Of a DNA stretch of 64,000 nt, positions 18,003 to 26,926 are shown piece by piece (position 1 is the first letter of the stretch; every line of letters begins with the position of its first letter). This DNA is from Actinoplanes missouriensis 431. Its GTDB lineage: Bacteria > Actinomycetota > Actinomycetes > Mycobacteriales > Micromonosporaceae. The stretch lies in NCBI RefSeq assembly GCF_000284295.1, contig NC_017093.1, positions 6,200,001-6,264,000 of the forward strand, given 5' to 3'. A model generated the notes under the pieces. It was not told the origin of the DNA and did not search any database. It saw nothing but the letters and a program-made list of their open reading frames with translations. The position numbers were made by a program, and so were the translations under genes.

Positions 18003-19409
18003 ATGCACATCGTCTACATCCACCAGTACTACTGCAATCCCGGGATGGCCGGGGGCATCCGCTCCTACGAGCAGGCCCGCCGTCTCGTCGCCCGGGGGCA
18101 CACGGTCGACGTGATCACCACCGACATCACCCCGGGCGAGCGGGAGCTGGGCTGGCGGGTCACCGACGACGACGGGATCCGCGTGCACTGGTTCCGCGTC
18201 CCGTACTCGAACAACATGTCCTATGCCCGGCGGCTGCGCGCCTTCGCCGAGTTCATGGTGCTCGCGGCGGCGAAAGCCGCCCGACTGAAAGCCGATCTGG
18301 TCTTCGCGACGAGCACCCCGCTGACCGTCGCCGTGCCCGGGGTGATCGCCGCGAAGCTGCGCCGGGCGCCGTTCGTCTTCGAGGTCCGCGACCTGTGGCC
18401 CGAGGTGCCGATCGAGATGGGCGCGCTGCGCAACCCGGTGGCCCGCGGCCTGGCCGGCGCCCTGGCGAACTTCGCCTACCGCAACGCCGCCGAGGTCATC
18501 GCCCTCTCCCCCGGCATGGCCGCCGGGGTGACGGCCCGGCGGCCCCGGACCCGCACCACGGTGATCCCGAACGCCGCCGACATCGACCTCTTCGCCGTGG
18601 ACGCCGACGAGGTCGCGCGGTTCCGGGCGCGCCACGACTGGCTCGGCGACCGGCCCCTGATCGTCTACACCGGCGCGCTGGGCGCGGTGAACGGCGTGGA
18701 GTACCTGGTCAAGGCCGCCGCCCGGATGCGCGAGCTGGACCCGGAAATCCGGGTGCTGATCGTCGGGCACGGTAAGGAGTGGGAGCCGACGAAAGATCTC
18801 GCGGCGCGCAGCGGTCTCCTGCAGGAGACCGTCTTCATGTGGGAGAAGGTGCCGAAGTCCGAGCTCCCGGTGATCCTCGGGGCGGCGACCATGTCGTCCA
18901 GCTTCGTCCGGCCGATCCGGGGACTCTGGGACAACTCGGCCAACAAGTTCTTCGACGCGCTCGCGGCGTCCCGGCCGATCGCCGTCAACTACGGCGGCTG
19001 GCAGGCCGACCTGATCCGGGAGACCGGCGCCGGCCTGGTGCTCGACCCGGAGGACACCGACGCGGCGGCATCCCTGCTGGTCCAGCACCTGCGCGACGAG
19101 CTGTGGCTGAAACAGGCACGGGAGGCCGCGCACCGGCTCGCGGTCGAGCGCTTCTCCCGGGACCTGCTCTTCGCCGACTTCGCAGCGGTCCTCGAGCGAT
19201 CCGCCCGGCCGCAGGCAGAGCGACCCGCCCGGCCGCAGGCACAGCGACCCGCCCGGCCGCAGGCAGACCGACCCGCCCGGCCGCAGGCAGACCGACCCGC
19301 CCGGCCGCAGGCAGACCGACCCGCCGGACCGGCCACCGGGCGGCCCCCGCGACAAGCCGGCGAGCGGCCCGCGCAGACGGCCACCGAGCGATCCGCACCA
19401 GCGAACTGA
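18003..19409 (+). CDS. Family 4 glycosyltransferase with octapeptide-repeat tail
   Basis: 468 aa. N-terminal GT4 domain starts MHIVYIHQYYCNPGMAGGIRSYE (WbuB-like); the nucleotide-sugar half has VIPNAADIDLF and the VLDPEDTDA region. From about residue 399 the protein becomes a repeat tail: five copies of an eight-residue RPARPQAD-type unit encoded by five 24-nt DNA repeats (19197-19316), then a further Pro/Ala/Arg segment to the end. The catalytic part of about 395 residues has normal length, so the tail is an addition of unknown role. Likely transfers a sugar to the lipid-linked repeat unit in the cytoplasm. Confidence 0.9.
   Translation: MHIVYIHQYYCNPGMAGGIRSYEQARRLVARGHTVDVITTDITPGERELGWRVTDDDGIRVHWFRVPYSNNMSYARRLRAFAEFMVLAAAKAARLKADLVFATSTPLTVAVPGVIAAKLRRAPFVFEVRDLWPEVPIEMGALRNPVARGLAGALANFAYRNAAEVIALSPGMAAGVTARRPRTRTTVIPNAADIDLFAVDADEVARFRARHDWLGDRPLIVYTGALGAVNGVEYLVKAAARMRELDPEIRVLIVGHGKEWEPTKDLAARSGLLQETVFMWEKVPKSELPVILGAATMSSSFVRPIRGLWDNSANKFFDALAASRPIAVNYGGWQADLIRETGAGLVLDPEDTDAAASLLVQHLRDELWLKQAREAAHRLAVERFSRDLLFADFAAVLERSARPQAERPARPQAQRPARPQADRPARPQADRPARPQADRPAGPATGRPPRQAGERPAQTATERSAPAN
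19197..19316 (+). repeat. 24-nt tandem repeat x5 inside the glycosyltransferase gene
   Basis: Five nearly identical 24-nt units (consensus begins CGACCCGCCCGGCCGCAGGC), in frame, encoding an octapeptide repeat; a sixth partial unit follows. Prone to copy-number change. Confidence 0.9.
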
Positions 19410-19423
19410 CGAGCGGGGGAAAC

Positions 19424-21019
19424 GTGGAACTGCGTGCGTACGTCCGGGCCTGCCGGCGCCGATGGCTGTGGCTGCTGGTGCCGGTGCTGGTCGCCGTCAC
19501 CGTGGCGACCGGCCTCTCGCTGGCCGGCCCGCCCGCCTACACCTCCTCGATGGTCGTCTTCGTGACCGGCGGGAACGGTGATCCGGACGCGGACGCACGG
19601 CGGCTCAACTCGTACATCGCCCTGCTCACCGGCCCGCGCGTGGCGCAGGGCGTGGTCGACCGGCTCGGCCCGGACGTGACCGCCGACCAGGTGCAGCGCA
19701 GCCTCGCCGCCCAGGTCCGCGAGGGCACCGACCTGCTGGTCATCTCGGCGACCGCGCCGGACCCGGAACAGAGCCGGGAGATCGTCACGACGGCCGCGTC
19801 GGTGCTGGTCAGCGTCACCCGGCAGATCGGCACGCCGAGTGACGACGGGCCGGCCCCGGCCATCTCGATCGTGCAGGACGCGGTGACCGCCGAGCAGCCG
19901 GGCAGCCTGGGCCGCAACGCCGGTTTCGCGGCGGTGCTGGGCCTGCTGATCGGCGCGGCCGCGGTGGCGATCCGGGAGGCCACCGCACGGACGGTCGCCG
20001 AGGAGGACGACCTGCGCCGGCTCGGCCTGGGCACGGTCGGGACGATCGCGATCGGGAACCGCCGGTCCGGCGACCCGGACCAGGACCTCGCCGAGGCGTT
20101 CCGGCGGCTGCGCAGCCTGCTGCCGGAACTGTCGGAGCCGCCGGACGTGCGCGGGCCGGACCGGGGACGGTCGGTGCTGCTCACCGGCACCAGCCGCCGG
20201 GAGGGCACCACCGCCGTCACCTGCGGGCTGGCGATAGCGATGGCCGAGACCGGCGCCCGGGTCGCGGTGGTCGACGCCAACCTGCGGACTCCCGGGCTGG
20301 GCCGCTACCTCGATCTGGAGAGCTCCCGCGGGCTGGCCGAGGTGCTGACCGGCGACGCCCGGGTGCCGGACGTGCTGCAGAGCTCGCTCGGCGGCCGGGT
20401 GACCGTGCTGCCGTCCGGTGAGAACGCGCCGGATCCGGGCGAGATCCTCGCGTCGCCGCGGCTCGGCGCCACGGTCCGTACCCTCACCGAGCGGTTCGAC
20501 GTGGTGCTCGTCGACTCACCCGCCCTGCACGGGGTGGCCGACGCCGTGGTGCTGAGCCGGGTCACCGACAGCGCCCTGCTGGTGGTCCGGGCCGGCCGGA
20601 CCCGGACGGCCGACGTGGAGAAGTCACTGGACCTGCTGCGCCGGGTCGGCGCCCGGATGGCCGGCGCGGTGCTCAACGCGCTGCCCCGCAAGCTGCCGAC
20701 CGGCAAGGACTGGCACGAGGTGGTGGCCGAGGTGCAGCCCGGCCTGGACAGCATCGGGCTGATCCCGGACGGGCACCGGATGGAGGACACGTTCGTCTCG
20801 CTGCCGCCGGTCGGCACCGCCCGCGGCCGGGCCCGGGTGGAGACGGCCGCGATCTCGGACGCCCCGGAGACGGGTGCCCCGGAAAGAGACGCCCCGGACG
20901 CGGAGGGCCAGGACGTGGTGCGCGGCTCGGCGAGGGTCGTCACGCCGGCCGAGGTCGAGGTGCCCGCCCAGCGCGAGCCGGAGCTGGACACCCCGGAGAG
21001 CGACCGCCCGGATGAGTGA
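19424..21019 (+). CDS. Wzc/CapAB-like polysaccharide co-polymerase, kinase motif degenerate
   Basis: 531 aa. Transmembrane helix near residues 13-33 (WLWLLVPVLVAVTVATGLSL), Wzz-type periplasmic domain, second helix near 165-185, then a cytoplasmic BY-kinase-like domain. The Walker A region reads GTSRREGTT (255-263), lacking the Lys expected in GEGKTT; Walker A' (VAVVDANLRTPG) and Walker B (VVLVDSPAL) are present. The C-terminal 65 residues are acidic with no Tyr cluster. It probably controls chain length or export as part of the Wzx/Wzy system but may not autophosphorylate. GTG start after GCGGGGGAAAC; ends overlapping the flippase start by 8 nt. Confidence 0.85.
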   Translation: MELRAYVRACRRRWLWLLVPVLVAVTVATGLSLAGPPAYTSSMVVFVTGGNGDPDADARRLNSYIALLTGPRVAQGVVDRLGPDVTADQVQRSLAAQVREGTDLLVISATAPDPEQSREIVTTAASVLVSVTRQIGTPSDDGPAPAISIVQDAVTAEQPGSLGRNAGFAAVLGLLIGAAAVAIREATARTVAEEDDLRRLGLGTVGTIAIGNRRSGDPDQDLAEAFRRLRSLLPELSEPPDVRGPDRGRSVLLTGTSRREGTTAVTCGLAIAMAETGARVAVVDANLRTPGLGRYLDLESSRGLAEVLTGDARVPDVLQSSLGGRVTVLPSGENAPDPGEILASPRLGATVRTLTERFDVVLVDSPALHGVADAVVLSRVTDSALLVVRAGRTRTADVEKSLDLLRRVGARMAGAVLNALPRKLPTGKDWHEVVAEVQPGLDSIGLIPDGHRMEDTFVSLPPVGTARGRARVETAAISDAPETGAPERDAPDAEGQDVVRGSARVVTPAEVEVPAQREPELDTPESDRPDE

Positions 21020-22265
21020 GGTCCGGGTACGCCAGCGGGAGAGCACCTGGCTCCTCGGGATGCTGCGGGAGCCGTACGTCCAGCTCCTCGCGTCCCAGGT
21101 GCTCACCGGCGTGGTCGCGCTCGCCGCGAACGTCCTGATGGTCCGCTCGCTCACCCCCACCCACCGCGGCGAGGTGGCGCTGATGCTGCAGGTGGTGTAC
21201 CTCGCCACCCAGGTGCTGCTGCTCGGAACCGAGCGCAGCTTCGTGGCCGCGTACCACAACGTCGCCGCGGGCCCGGCGGTCCGCGCGTACGCCCGGTTGT
21301 TCGCCGTGCCGGCCGCGCTCTTCCTCGGTGCCGCGGTGATCTACGCGCTGGTCGCACCGCACCGGCTCAGCCCCGGCCCGCTGATCATCGGGATGCTCGC
21401 CTGGTACGCGCTGATCGAGGCGGCCGGGCTGGCCACCCGGTCGATCGCGATCGCGGCCGGCCGGGTCCGCGACTTCCTGCTGTGCCGGGTCATCGAGGCG
21501 TTGCTGCTGCTCACCGGCCTGATAGGCCTCTACACGGCGGGCGCGGGCCACCCGGAGACCTGGTTCATCGCGTATCTGGTGGCGGGTGCCGCGCCGACCC
21601 TCGTCTACGTGGTGATCTGGCTGCGGCTGCCGGTCGACGAGACCGCCGCCCCGATCTCGCCGGAGCAGAACCGGCTGGTCCGGCGGGAGGGTCTGGCGCT
21701 CTTCCCGGCAGCCCTGTCGAACATGGCGATGCTGCGGGTGGACCGGCTGGTCATCCCGGCGCTCGCGTCGACGGCGGCACTGGGTCTGTACGCCTCGGTC
21801 GCCACGATGACCGAGCTGCTGGCGTGGCCGTTGCGCGCGTACGCGGACTCGCGTCTCGGGCGCTGGCGTGCCGCGTACCGGGAAGGGACCTTGCGGGCCA
21901 AACCGATAGTCCTGGCCGCCGCCGCGTACGTGCTGGTGGTGGTGCCGCTGGTGGCCGGCGGGCTCTACCTGCTGATCGAGCCGGTCTTCGGCCACCACTA
22001 CGCGCCGGCCAAGCAGATCGTGCTGCCGCTGGTGGTGGCGGCCGGCCTCTACGGCGTCTCCCGGGTGAGCCTCGGCCTGCTGATCTCGAAGGGGTACGGC
22101 GGCCTGGTCTCGACCGCGGAGATCGCCGGTTTCGCGGTCAGTTTCGCGGCCTACGTGCTGCTCATCCCCAAGATCGGCATCCTGGGCGCGGCCTACGGCT
22201 CGCTGCTCGGCTACGGCGCCTGCCTGATCTTCTCGCTGGCGGCCACGGTGGTCGTCAAGAGATGA
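21012..22265 (+). CDS. Polysaccharide flippase (Wzx/MATE-like)
   Basis: 417-aa integral membrane protein with about 12 helices of the MOP superfamily (PST/Wzx type). Expected to translocate the undecaprenyl-linked repeat unit across the membrane. Short cytoplasmic N-terminus, no signal peptide. It is translationally coupled on both sides: ATG inside the Wzc-like gene's end, and its stop overlaps the next start (ATGA). Confidence 0.88.
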   Translation: MSEVRVRQRESTWLLGMLREPYVQLLASQVLTGVVALAANVLMVRSLTPTHRGEVALMLQVVYLATQVLLLGTERSFVAAYHNVAAGPAVRAYARLFAVPAALFLGAAVIYALVAPHRLSPGPLIIGMLAWYALIEAAGLATRSIAIAAGRVRDFLLCRVIEALLLLTGLIGLYTAGAGHPETWFIAYLVAGAAPTLVYVVIWLRLPVDETAAPISPEQNRLVRREGLALFPAALSNMAMLRVDRLVIPALASTAALGLYASVATMTELLAWPLRAYADSRLGRWRAAYREGTLRAKPIVLAAAAYVLVVVPLVAGGLYLLIEPVFGHHYAPAKQIVLPLVVAAGLYGVSRVSLGLLISKGYGGLVSTAEIAGFAVSFAAYVLLIPKIGILGAAYGSLLGYGACLIFSLAATVVVKR

Positions 22266-23488
22266 CCGAGCGCGCCTTCGGAGCACCGGGACTCGTGCTG
22301 GTCCTGGTGACGATCGGTGGCCGGTACACCCTGGACCGGGCCGGTTTCCTGGAGCTGGCCTGGGTGGATCTGCGGGTGATCGGGCTGATCATCGCGCTGG
22401 TCCTGCTCGCCGTCGACCTCTCCCGCCGGCCGGCCCTCGGGGTGGGGCCGGACAAGCGCGAGGGCTGGCTGCTCGCGGCGATCCTCTTCTTCCTCTTCCA
22501 GATCGGCTCGGCGCTCTGGGCGCCGGCCGCTTCGCGGATCGGCCCGCAAACCCTCGACCTGGTCCTTCTCGGCGTGCTGGTCCTTGCCTTCTACGGGTAC
22601 GCCGTGAGCGATCCGGAACCTGTCATCCGCACGACGTTCCGGCTGATGTTCGCCGCCGCGATCATCTTCGCTCTGCAGGCGCTGCTGATCAGCGGGCCGG
22701 GCGAGCAGGGCCGGTACTCCGCGTTCGGCGGCGGCCCGAACGTCTTCGTCCGGATCCAGATCCTCGGCGTGATCAGCGCGGTGGCGCTGCACATGTTCAC
22801 CGGCCGGATCCTGCCACTGCTGGTGACGCCGCTGTTCCTGCTCGCCGCGGTGCTCTCCGGTTCCCGGGCCGGCCTGCTGGCCGGCCTGGCGGTCGGCGCC
22901 TACGCGCTGCTCAAGCTGCGCCGCCGGCTGCGGCCGGGCGTGGTGGCCGCGGCCGGCGTGCTGCTCACCGCGGTGGTCGCCGGGCTGTGGGCGTTCGCCC
23001 CGCCCGAGTTCACCAGTCTGTTCCAGGAGCGCTTCGTCGAGCAGACCGTCCAGGAGCAGTACCTGTCGGACCGGACGTCGATCTGGGCCGCCGCCTGGAA
23101 CCTCTTCCTGGACCACCCGGTCGCCGGGGCCGGCCTGGACGGCTTCTACGGCGCGATCGGGGTGAACCAGATGGTCGAGTACCCGCACAACTACGTGCTC
23201 GGGGTCGCGGCCGAGGGAGGCCTGCTCGGCCTGGGCCTGATGACCACCTCGATCGTGCTCTGGACCCGGCTGGTCCACGGCGGCGGCGCCCGCCCGCAGA
23301 TGACCGGCCTCTGCGTGGCGGCGGCCGTCTTCGTGGCGCTCAGCAGCCTCTTCTCCGGCGATTACTACGACTCCCGGCTCGCCTGGATCTTCGCGGCGCT
23401 GGCCGCGGCGGCCGCCCTGCCCCGCGCCGGGATCACGCCCGGCGCCGTTGTACCGGCCATGACAGAACGAGAGCCGGTGTCCCGATGA
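22262..23488 (+). CDS. O-antigen ligase/polymerase family protein (Wzy-like)
   Basis: 408-aa membrane protein with about 10-11 helices. The large periplasmic loop carries HPVAGAGLDGFYG and EYPHNYVL, the typical Wzy_C/O-antigen ligase signature (H..H-N). Likely polymerises the flipped repeat unit. ATGA overlaps at both ends (with flippase and with the next gene) support one operon. Confidence 0.88.
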   Translation: MTERAFGAPGLVLVLVTIGGRYTLDRAGFLELAWVDLRVIGLIIALVLLAVDLSRRPALGVGPDKREGWLLAAILFFLFQIGSALWAPAASRIGPQTLDLVLLGVLVLAFYGYAVSDPEPVIRTTFRLMFAAAIIFALQALLISGPGEQGRYSAFGGGPNVFVRIQILGVISAVALHMFTGRILPLLVTPLFLLAAVLSGSRAGLLAGLAVGAYALLKLRRRLRPGVVAAAGVLLTAVVAGLWAFAPPEFTSLFQERFVEQTVQEQYLSDRTSIWAAAWNLFLDHPVAGAGLDGFYGAIGVNQMVEYPHNYVLGVAAEGGLLGLGLMTTSIVLWTRLVHGGGARPQMTGLCVAAAVFVALSSLFSGDYYDSRLAWIFAALAAAAALPRAGITPGAVVPAMTEREPVSR

Positions 23489-24630
23489 AACCGTTGAGCA
23501 GGCGCAACCTGCTGCTGCTGAGCGCCGGCGCCCTCGCGGTGGCGGGCACCGCGGCGGCGCACACCGCGGTGCGCGACCCCGACGTGCCGGAGATCCGCGA
23601 TCCGATGCCCGGCGCCGCGCCGTCCCCGCAGGACCGGCTGAAGGTGAAGCCGGTGTCGCACTGGGCGGCCGTCTTCGGCAAGAGCTGGGACTTCCAGTAC
23701 CGGCACGGCCTGCCGCTGAGCCGCTCCGCCGACAGCCGCGACCACTACGACCTGTCGTACGACGTGGACTCCTGCGTGGCGATGTTCCGGGCCACCGACC
23801 AGCGCCGTTACCTGGACCGGGCGCTGACCTTCACGGAGAACGTGGTGGCGTCGGCGAAACCGTCCTCGTCGCTGCCGAAGAGCGGGTTCAAGGACCGCTA
23901 CCGGGGCTGGAAGGCGGCCGAGGAGGGCGACGACGAGGTCCCGCTCTACGAGAGCTACTTCTGGCGGTACGCGACGTCGCTGCTCGTGGCGATGCGCGAC
24001 AACCCGGGCGTGCACGGCGACGCCGGGTACCGCGCGCGGTACGACCGTCTGCTCGCCTTCGCCGAGGTGGACGTCTTCGAGAAGTGGGACAGCCGGGGCG
24101 CCGAGGACACCATCTACCGGGAGCGCACGCACATGGCCGCGCACTGGGCCCTGATCGCGCTCAACCTGTCCCGGCTGACCGCCGACGCCGGGCGCAAGGA
24201 CCGCTACACCACCGTGACGAACACGATCGCGACCCGGCTGCGCGGGCAGCTGCGCCGCAACCCGGCCGAGCCGACGGCGTACTTCTGGAGCGACGTCTGG
24301 GAGTCGGCGAAACGGCCCGGTCAGGACGTGGGGCACGGCAACGGCGTCATCGCGTACGTGGTGGAGGCTCGTGATCGCGGCGCCTCCTGGACCGACGCGG
24401 ACATGGCGGCGTTCGGCGCCCTGCTCACCAAGGTCGTCTGGCCGCTCGGCCGGACCACCTACGCCGCCTACGTGGACGGCACCGGATCCGACAACGGCTG
24501 GTTCGCCGACGGCTTCGTGAAACTCGGCCGCTACGACCCGGCCGTGCAGCTGCGGCTGGAGAAACACCAGGTGGTGAACGACCAGTTCGCCGCGAACATG
24601 GCGCTCAACGCCCGCTTGCTGCGGGGCTGA
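23485..24630 (+). CDS. Tat-exported alpha/alpha-toroid-like enzyme, possibly polysaccharide lyase or epimerase
   Basis: 381 aa. The N-terminus has a twin-arginine signal (SRRNLLLLSAGALAVAG) so the protein is exported folded. The rest is helical with aromatic-rich segments such as YESYFWRYATSLL, HMAAHWALIALNL, QDVGHGNGVIAYVVEA and NGWFADGFVKLG, the look of a six-hairpin toroid used by glucuronyl epimerases, alginate lyases and glycosidases. I do not recognise a specific family. Position after flippase and polymerase suggests trimming or modification of the exported polymer. Confidence 0.6.
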   Translation: MKPLSRRNLLLLSAGALAVAGTAAAHTAVRDPDVPEIRDPMPGAAPSPQDRLKVKPVSHWAAVFGKSWDFQYRHGLPLSRSADSRDHYDLSYDVDSCVAMFRATDQRRYLDRALTFTENVVASAKPSSSLPKSGFKDRYRGWKAAEEGDDEVPLYESYFWRYATSLLVAMRDNPGVHGDAGYRARYDRLLAFAEVDVFEKWDSRGAEDTIYRERTHMAAHWALIALNLSRLTADAGRKDRYTTVTNTIATRLRGQLRRNPAEPTAYFWSDVWESAKRPGQDVGHGNGVIAYVVEARDRGASWTDADMAAFGALLTKVVWPLGRTTYAAYVDGTGSDNGWFADGFVKLGRYDPAVQLRLEKHQVVNDQFAANMALNARLLRG

Positions 24631-24649
24631 GGCGCGGAAGGAGACACCC

Positions 24650-25672
24650 ATGACGGCATGCCTGCTGGAGCCATCGGCCCGGGAGTGGAAGGAGACCCTC
24701 CAGCACGTCGGGCACGACATGTACCACGTGCCGGAGTACGTCGTCCTCGACGCCCGGCTCTACGGCGGCGCGCCGGCCGCGTTCTGGTTCGAGCGGGACG
24801 GCCGGCGGCTGCTGATCCCGCTGATCGTGCGGTCGATACCGGGCTCGGAGCTGCGGGACGCGATCTCGCCGTACGGCTATCCGGGGCCGGTCAGCGACGC
24901 GGACCCCGCCGACGCCGCGTTCTGGGAGCACGCCTGCGCGGCGTTCGTGGCGACGATGCGCGCCGGCGGTATCGTCTCCGCGTTCGTCCGGATGCACCCG
25001 CTGCTCGGCCGCCCGGTGCCGGCGATGCGGCAGGCCGGGGCGATGGTGCACCACGGCGAGACGGTGTCGATGGACCTCACCGTGAGCCTGGAGGAGATGT
25101 GGTCGCAGACCCGCAGCGACCACCGCAACCACATCAACCGGGCGAAACGGGCCGGCACCCGGGTGGTCTTCGACGACTGGGACCGGCTCGGCGAGTGGGT
25201 CGAGGTCTACCACGACAACATGCGCCGGGTCGGCGCGACCGACTACTACTTCTTCACCCGGGAGCACCTGGCGGCGCTGCACGACGCGGTCGGCGACCGG
25301 ATGCACCTGGCGGTCGCCCTGGAGGACGACGAGGTGGTCGGGGGGAACACCTTCTTCGAGTACGACGGGATCGCCACCGGTTACGTCTCGTCGACCCGGC
25401 GGGCCCCGAAACGGTACGCCGACGAGATGCTCTACGACGAGGTGCGGCGCTGGTGCAAGAGCCGTGGTGACGAGGTGTTCCACCTCGGCGGCGGCAAGGG
25501 CGGGGCGAACGACTCGCTCTTCTCCTACAAGGCCGGGTTCTCGCCCCGCCGGCACCCGTTCCACACCTGGCGGGTGGTCGCCGACCCGGCCGCGTATCGC
25601 GCGCTGGTCCGCGAGCACCGGCCGGACGCCGACCCGGACGACCTGACCGCCATGTTCCCCGCCTACCGTTAG
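24650..25672 (+). CDS. FemAB-like / GNAT acyltransferase 2
   Basis: 340 aa with the same two-GNAT architecture as the gene at 26927-27955, which it parallels nearly line for line: MYHVPEYVVLDA, ISPYGYPGPVSDAD, RSDHRNHINRAKRAG, FHLGGGKGGANDSLFSYKAGFS. No signal peptide, so it acts on a cytoplasmic, probably lipid-linked precursor, possibly attaching an amino acid or acyl group. Strong GGAAGGAG site. Followed by the monooxygenase after 9 nt. Confidence 0.85.
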   Translation: MTACLLEPSAREWKETLQHVGHDMYHVPEYVVLDARLYGGAPAAFWFERDGRRLLIPLIVRSIPGSELRDAISPYGYPGPVSDADPADAAFWEHACAAFVATMRAGGIVSAFVRMHPLLGRPVPAMRQAGAMVHHGETVSMDLTVSLEEMWSQTRSDHRNHINRAKRAGTRVVFDDWDRLGEWVEVYHDNMRRVGATDYYFFTREHLAALHDAVGDRMHLAVALEDDEVVGGNTFFEYDGIATGYVSSTRRAPKRYADEMLYDEVRRWCKSRGDEVFHLGGGKGGANDSLFSYKAGFSPRRHPFHTWRVVADPAAYRALVREHRPDADPDDLTAMFPAYR

Positions 25673-25681
25673 GAGCTCGCC

Positions 25682-26887
25682 ATGCGGATCACCTGCGTCG
25701 GTGGCGGACCCGCCGGCCTGTACTTCGCGGTCCTCGCGAAACTCGCCGACCCGGGCCACGAGATCACCGTGCTGGAGCGCAACCCGGCCGGCGTGACCTG
25801 GGGCTGGGGCGTGGTCTTCTGGGACGACCTGCTGGACGACCTGTTCCGCTACGACCCGGTGAGCGCCGAGCGGATCTGGGAGTCGGCCCGCAAGTGGGAC
25901 GAGTACGAGGTCCGGGCCACCGGCAAACCCGACACCCACCTCGCCGGGTACGGGTTCAGCCTGGGCCGGCACCGTCTCCTGGAGATCCTCGCCGAACGCG
26001 CCGAGGAACTCGGCGTGCGGATCAGCTATTCCGACGAGCTCAGCGACCTCGCGGCGCTGCCGCCGGCCGACCTGGTGGTGGCCTGCGACGGCGCCCGCAG
26101 CCGGATCCGCGACGAGCACGCCGGGCACTTCGGCGCCGAGGTGGAGGTCGCCCGCAACAAGTACATCTGGCTGGGCACCCCGCACGTCTTCGACACGTTC
26201 ACGTTCGGCTTCGAGAAGACGTCAGCGGGTTGGATCTGGTACCACGCGTACCCCTTCGACGACACGACCAGCACGTTCATCGTGGAGTGCCAGCCTTCGA
26301 CGTGGGCGGCGCTCGGTTTCGACACGCTCGACGCGCACGCCGGTGCGGAGAAGCTGCGGCAGATCTTCGGAAAGCATCTCGGCGGGCAGAAGCTGATCGA
26401 CCACCGGGCCGAGGTGGGCGGCACCGGCTGGCTGAACTTCCGCCGGGTGACCGCGCAGCGCTGGGACCACGGCAACGTCGTGCTGATGGGCGACGCGGCA
26501 CACACCACGCACTTCGCGATCGGCTCGGGGACGAAACTGGCGATGCAGGACGCGATGGCCCTGGCGGACGCGGTCGCCTCCGGCGATCCTTTACCGGTGG
26601 CCCTGGAACGCTACGAGCACCGCCGCAAGGCAGCCCTCGCGCCGCTGCAGAAGGCGGCGCGGGCCAGCAGCGCCTGGTTCGAGCGCCTCCCCGAGTACGC
26701 GGACCTGCCCGCGAAGCGGTTCTCCTACGCGCTGTCGAACCGCCGCGGCGAGTACCCGGCGTGGCGCTACCTCTTGCACATGTCGACGCAGAGCCCGATC
26801 CCGCGCACCCTGCTGCGGCGGACCCTGGCCGTCCGCCGGTGGACCCGGGCCCGCCGCCGCCCCCCGATCCTCGCCAACACCGCCTGA
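25682..26887 (+). CDS. FAD monooxygenase resembling the N-domain of anthraniloyl-CoA / salicylyl-CoA hydroxylases
   Basis: 401 aa. FAD-binding GGGPAGLYFAVLAKL at residues 7-21; later blocks NKYIWLGTPHVFDTFTFGFE, STFIVE and VVLMGDAAHTTHFAIGSGTKLAMQDA match the flavin half of 2-aminobenzoyl-CoA monooxygenase and salicylyl-CoA 5-hydroxylase. The second, Old-Yellow-Enzyme-like half of the anthraniloyl-CoA enzyme is missing, so this would be a simple hydroxylase on a carrier-bound aromatic or similar acid. It is sandwiched between the two FemAB-like genes in one operon, an unexpected place for an aromatic hydroxylase. Confidence 0.82.
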   Translation: MRITCVGGGPAGLYFAVLAKLADPGHEITVLERNPAGVTWGWGVVFWDDLLDDLFRYDPVSAERIWESARKWDEYEVRATGKPDTHLAGYGFSLGRHRLLEILAERAEELGVRISYSDELSDLAALPPADLVVACDGARSRIRDEHAGHFGAEVEVARNKYIWLGTPHVFDTFTFGFEKTSAGWIWYHAYPFDDTTSTFIVECQPSTWAALGFDTLDAHAGAEKLRQIFGKHLGGQKLIDHRAEVGGTGWLNFRRVTAQRWDHGNVVLMGDAAHTTHFAIGSGTKLAMQDAMALADAVASGDPLPVALERYEHRRKAALAPLQKAARASSAWFERLPEYADLPAKRFSYALSNRRGEYPAWRYLLHMSTQSPIPRTLLRRTLAVRRWTRARRRPPILANTA

Positions 26888-26926
26888 GCGGCCCCGCTCG
26901 GGCGGGCACGACTGAAGGGACGACCG

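Noticed and set aside
19197..19316. Possible CRISPR array
   Set aside because: Direct repeats of 24 nt with no spacers; it is an in-frame coding repeat.
16863..19355. Minus-strand frame of 830 codons
   Set aside because: Mirror of the aminotransferase and glycosyltransferase genes; its repeat (GGSVCLRP) is only the complement of the 24-nt tandem repeat.
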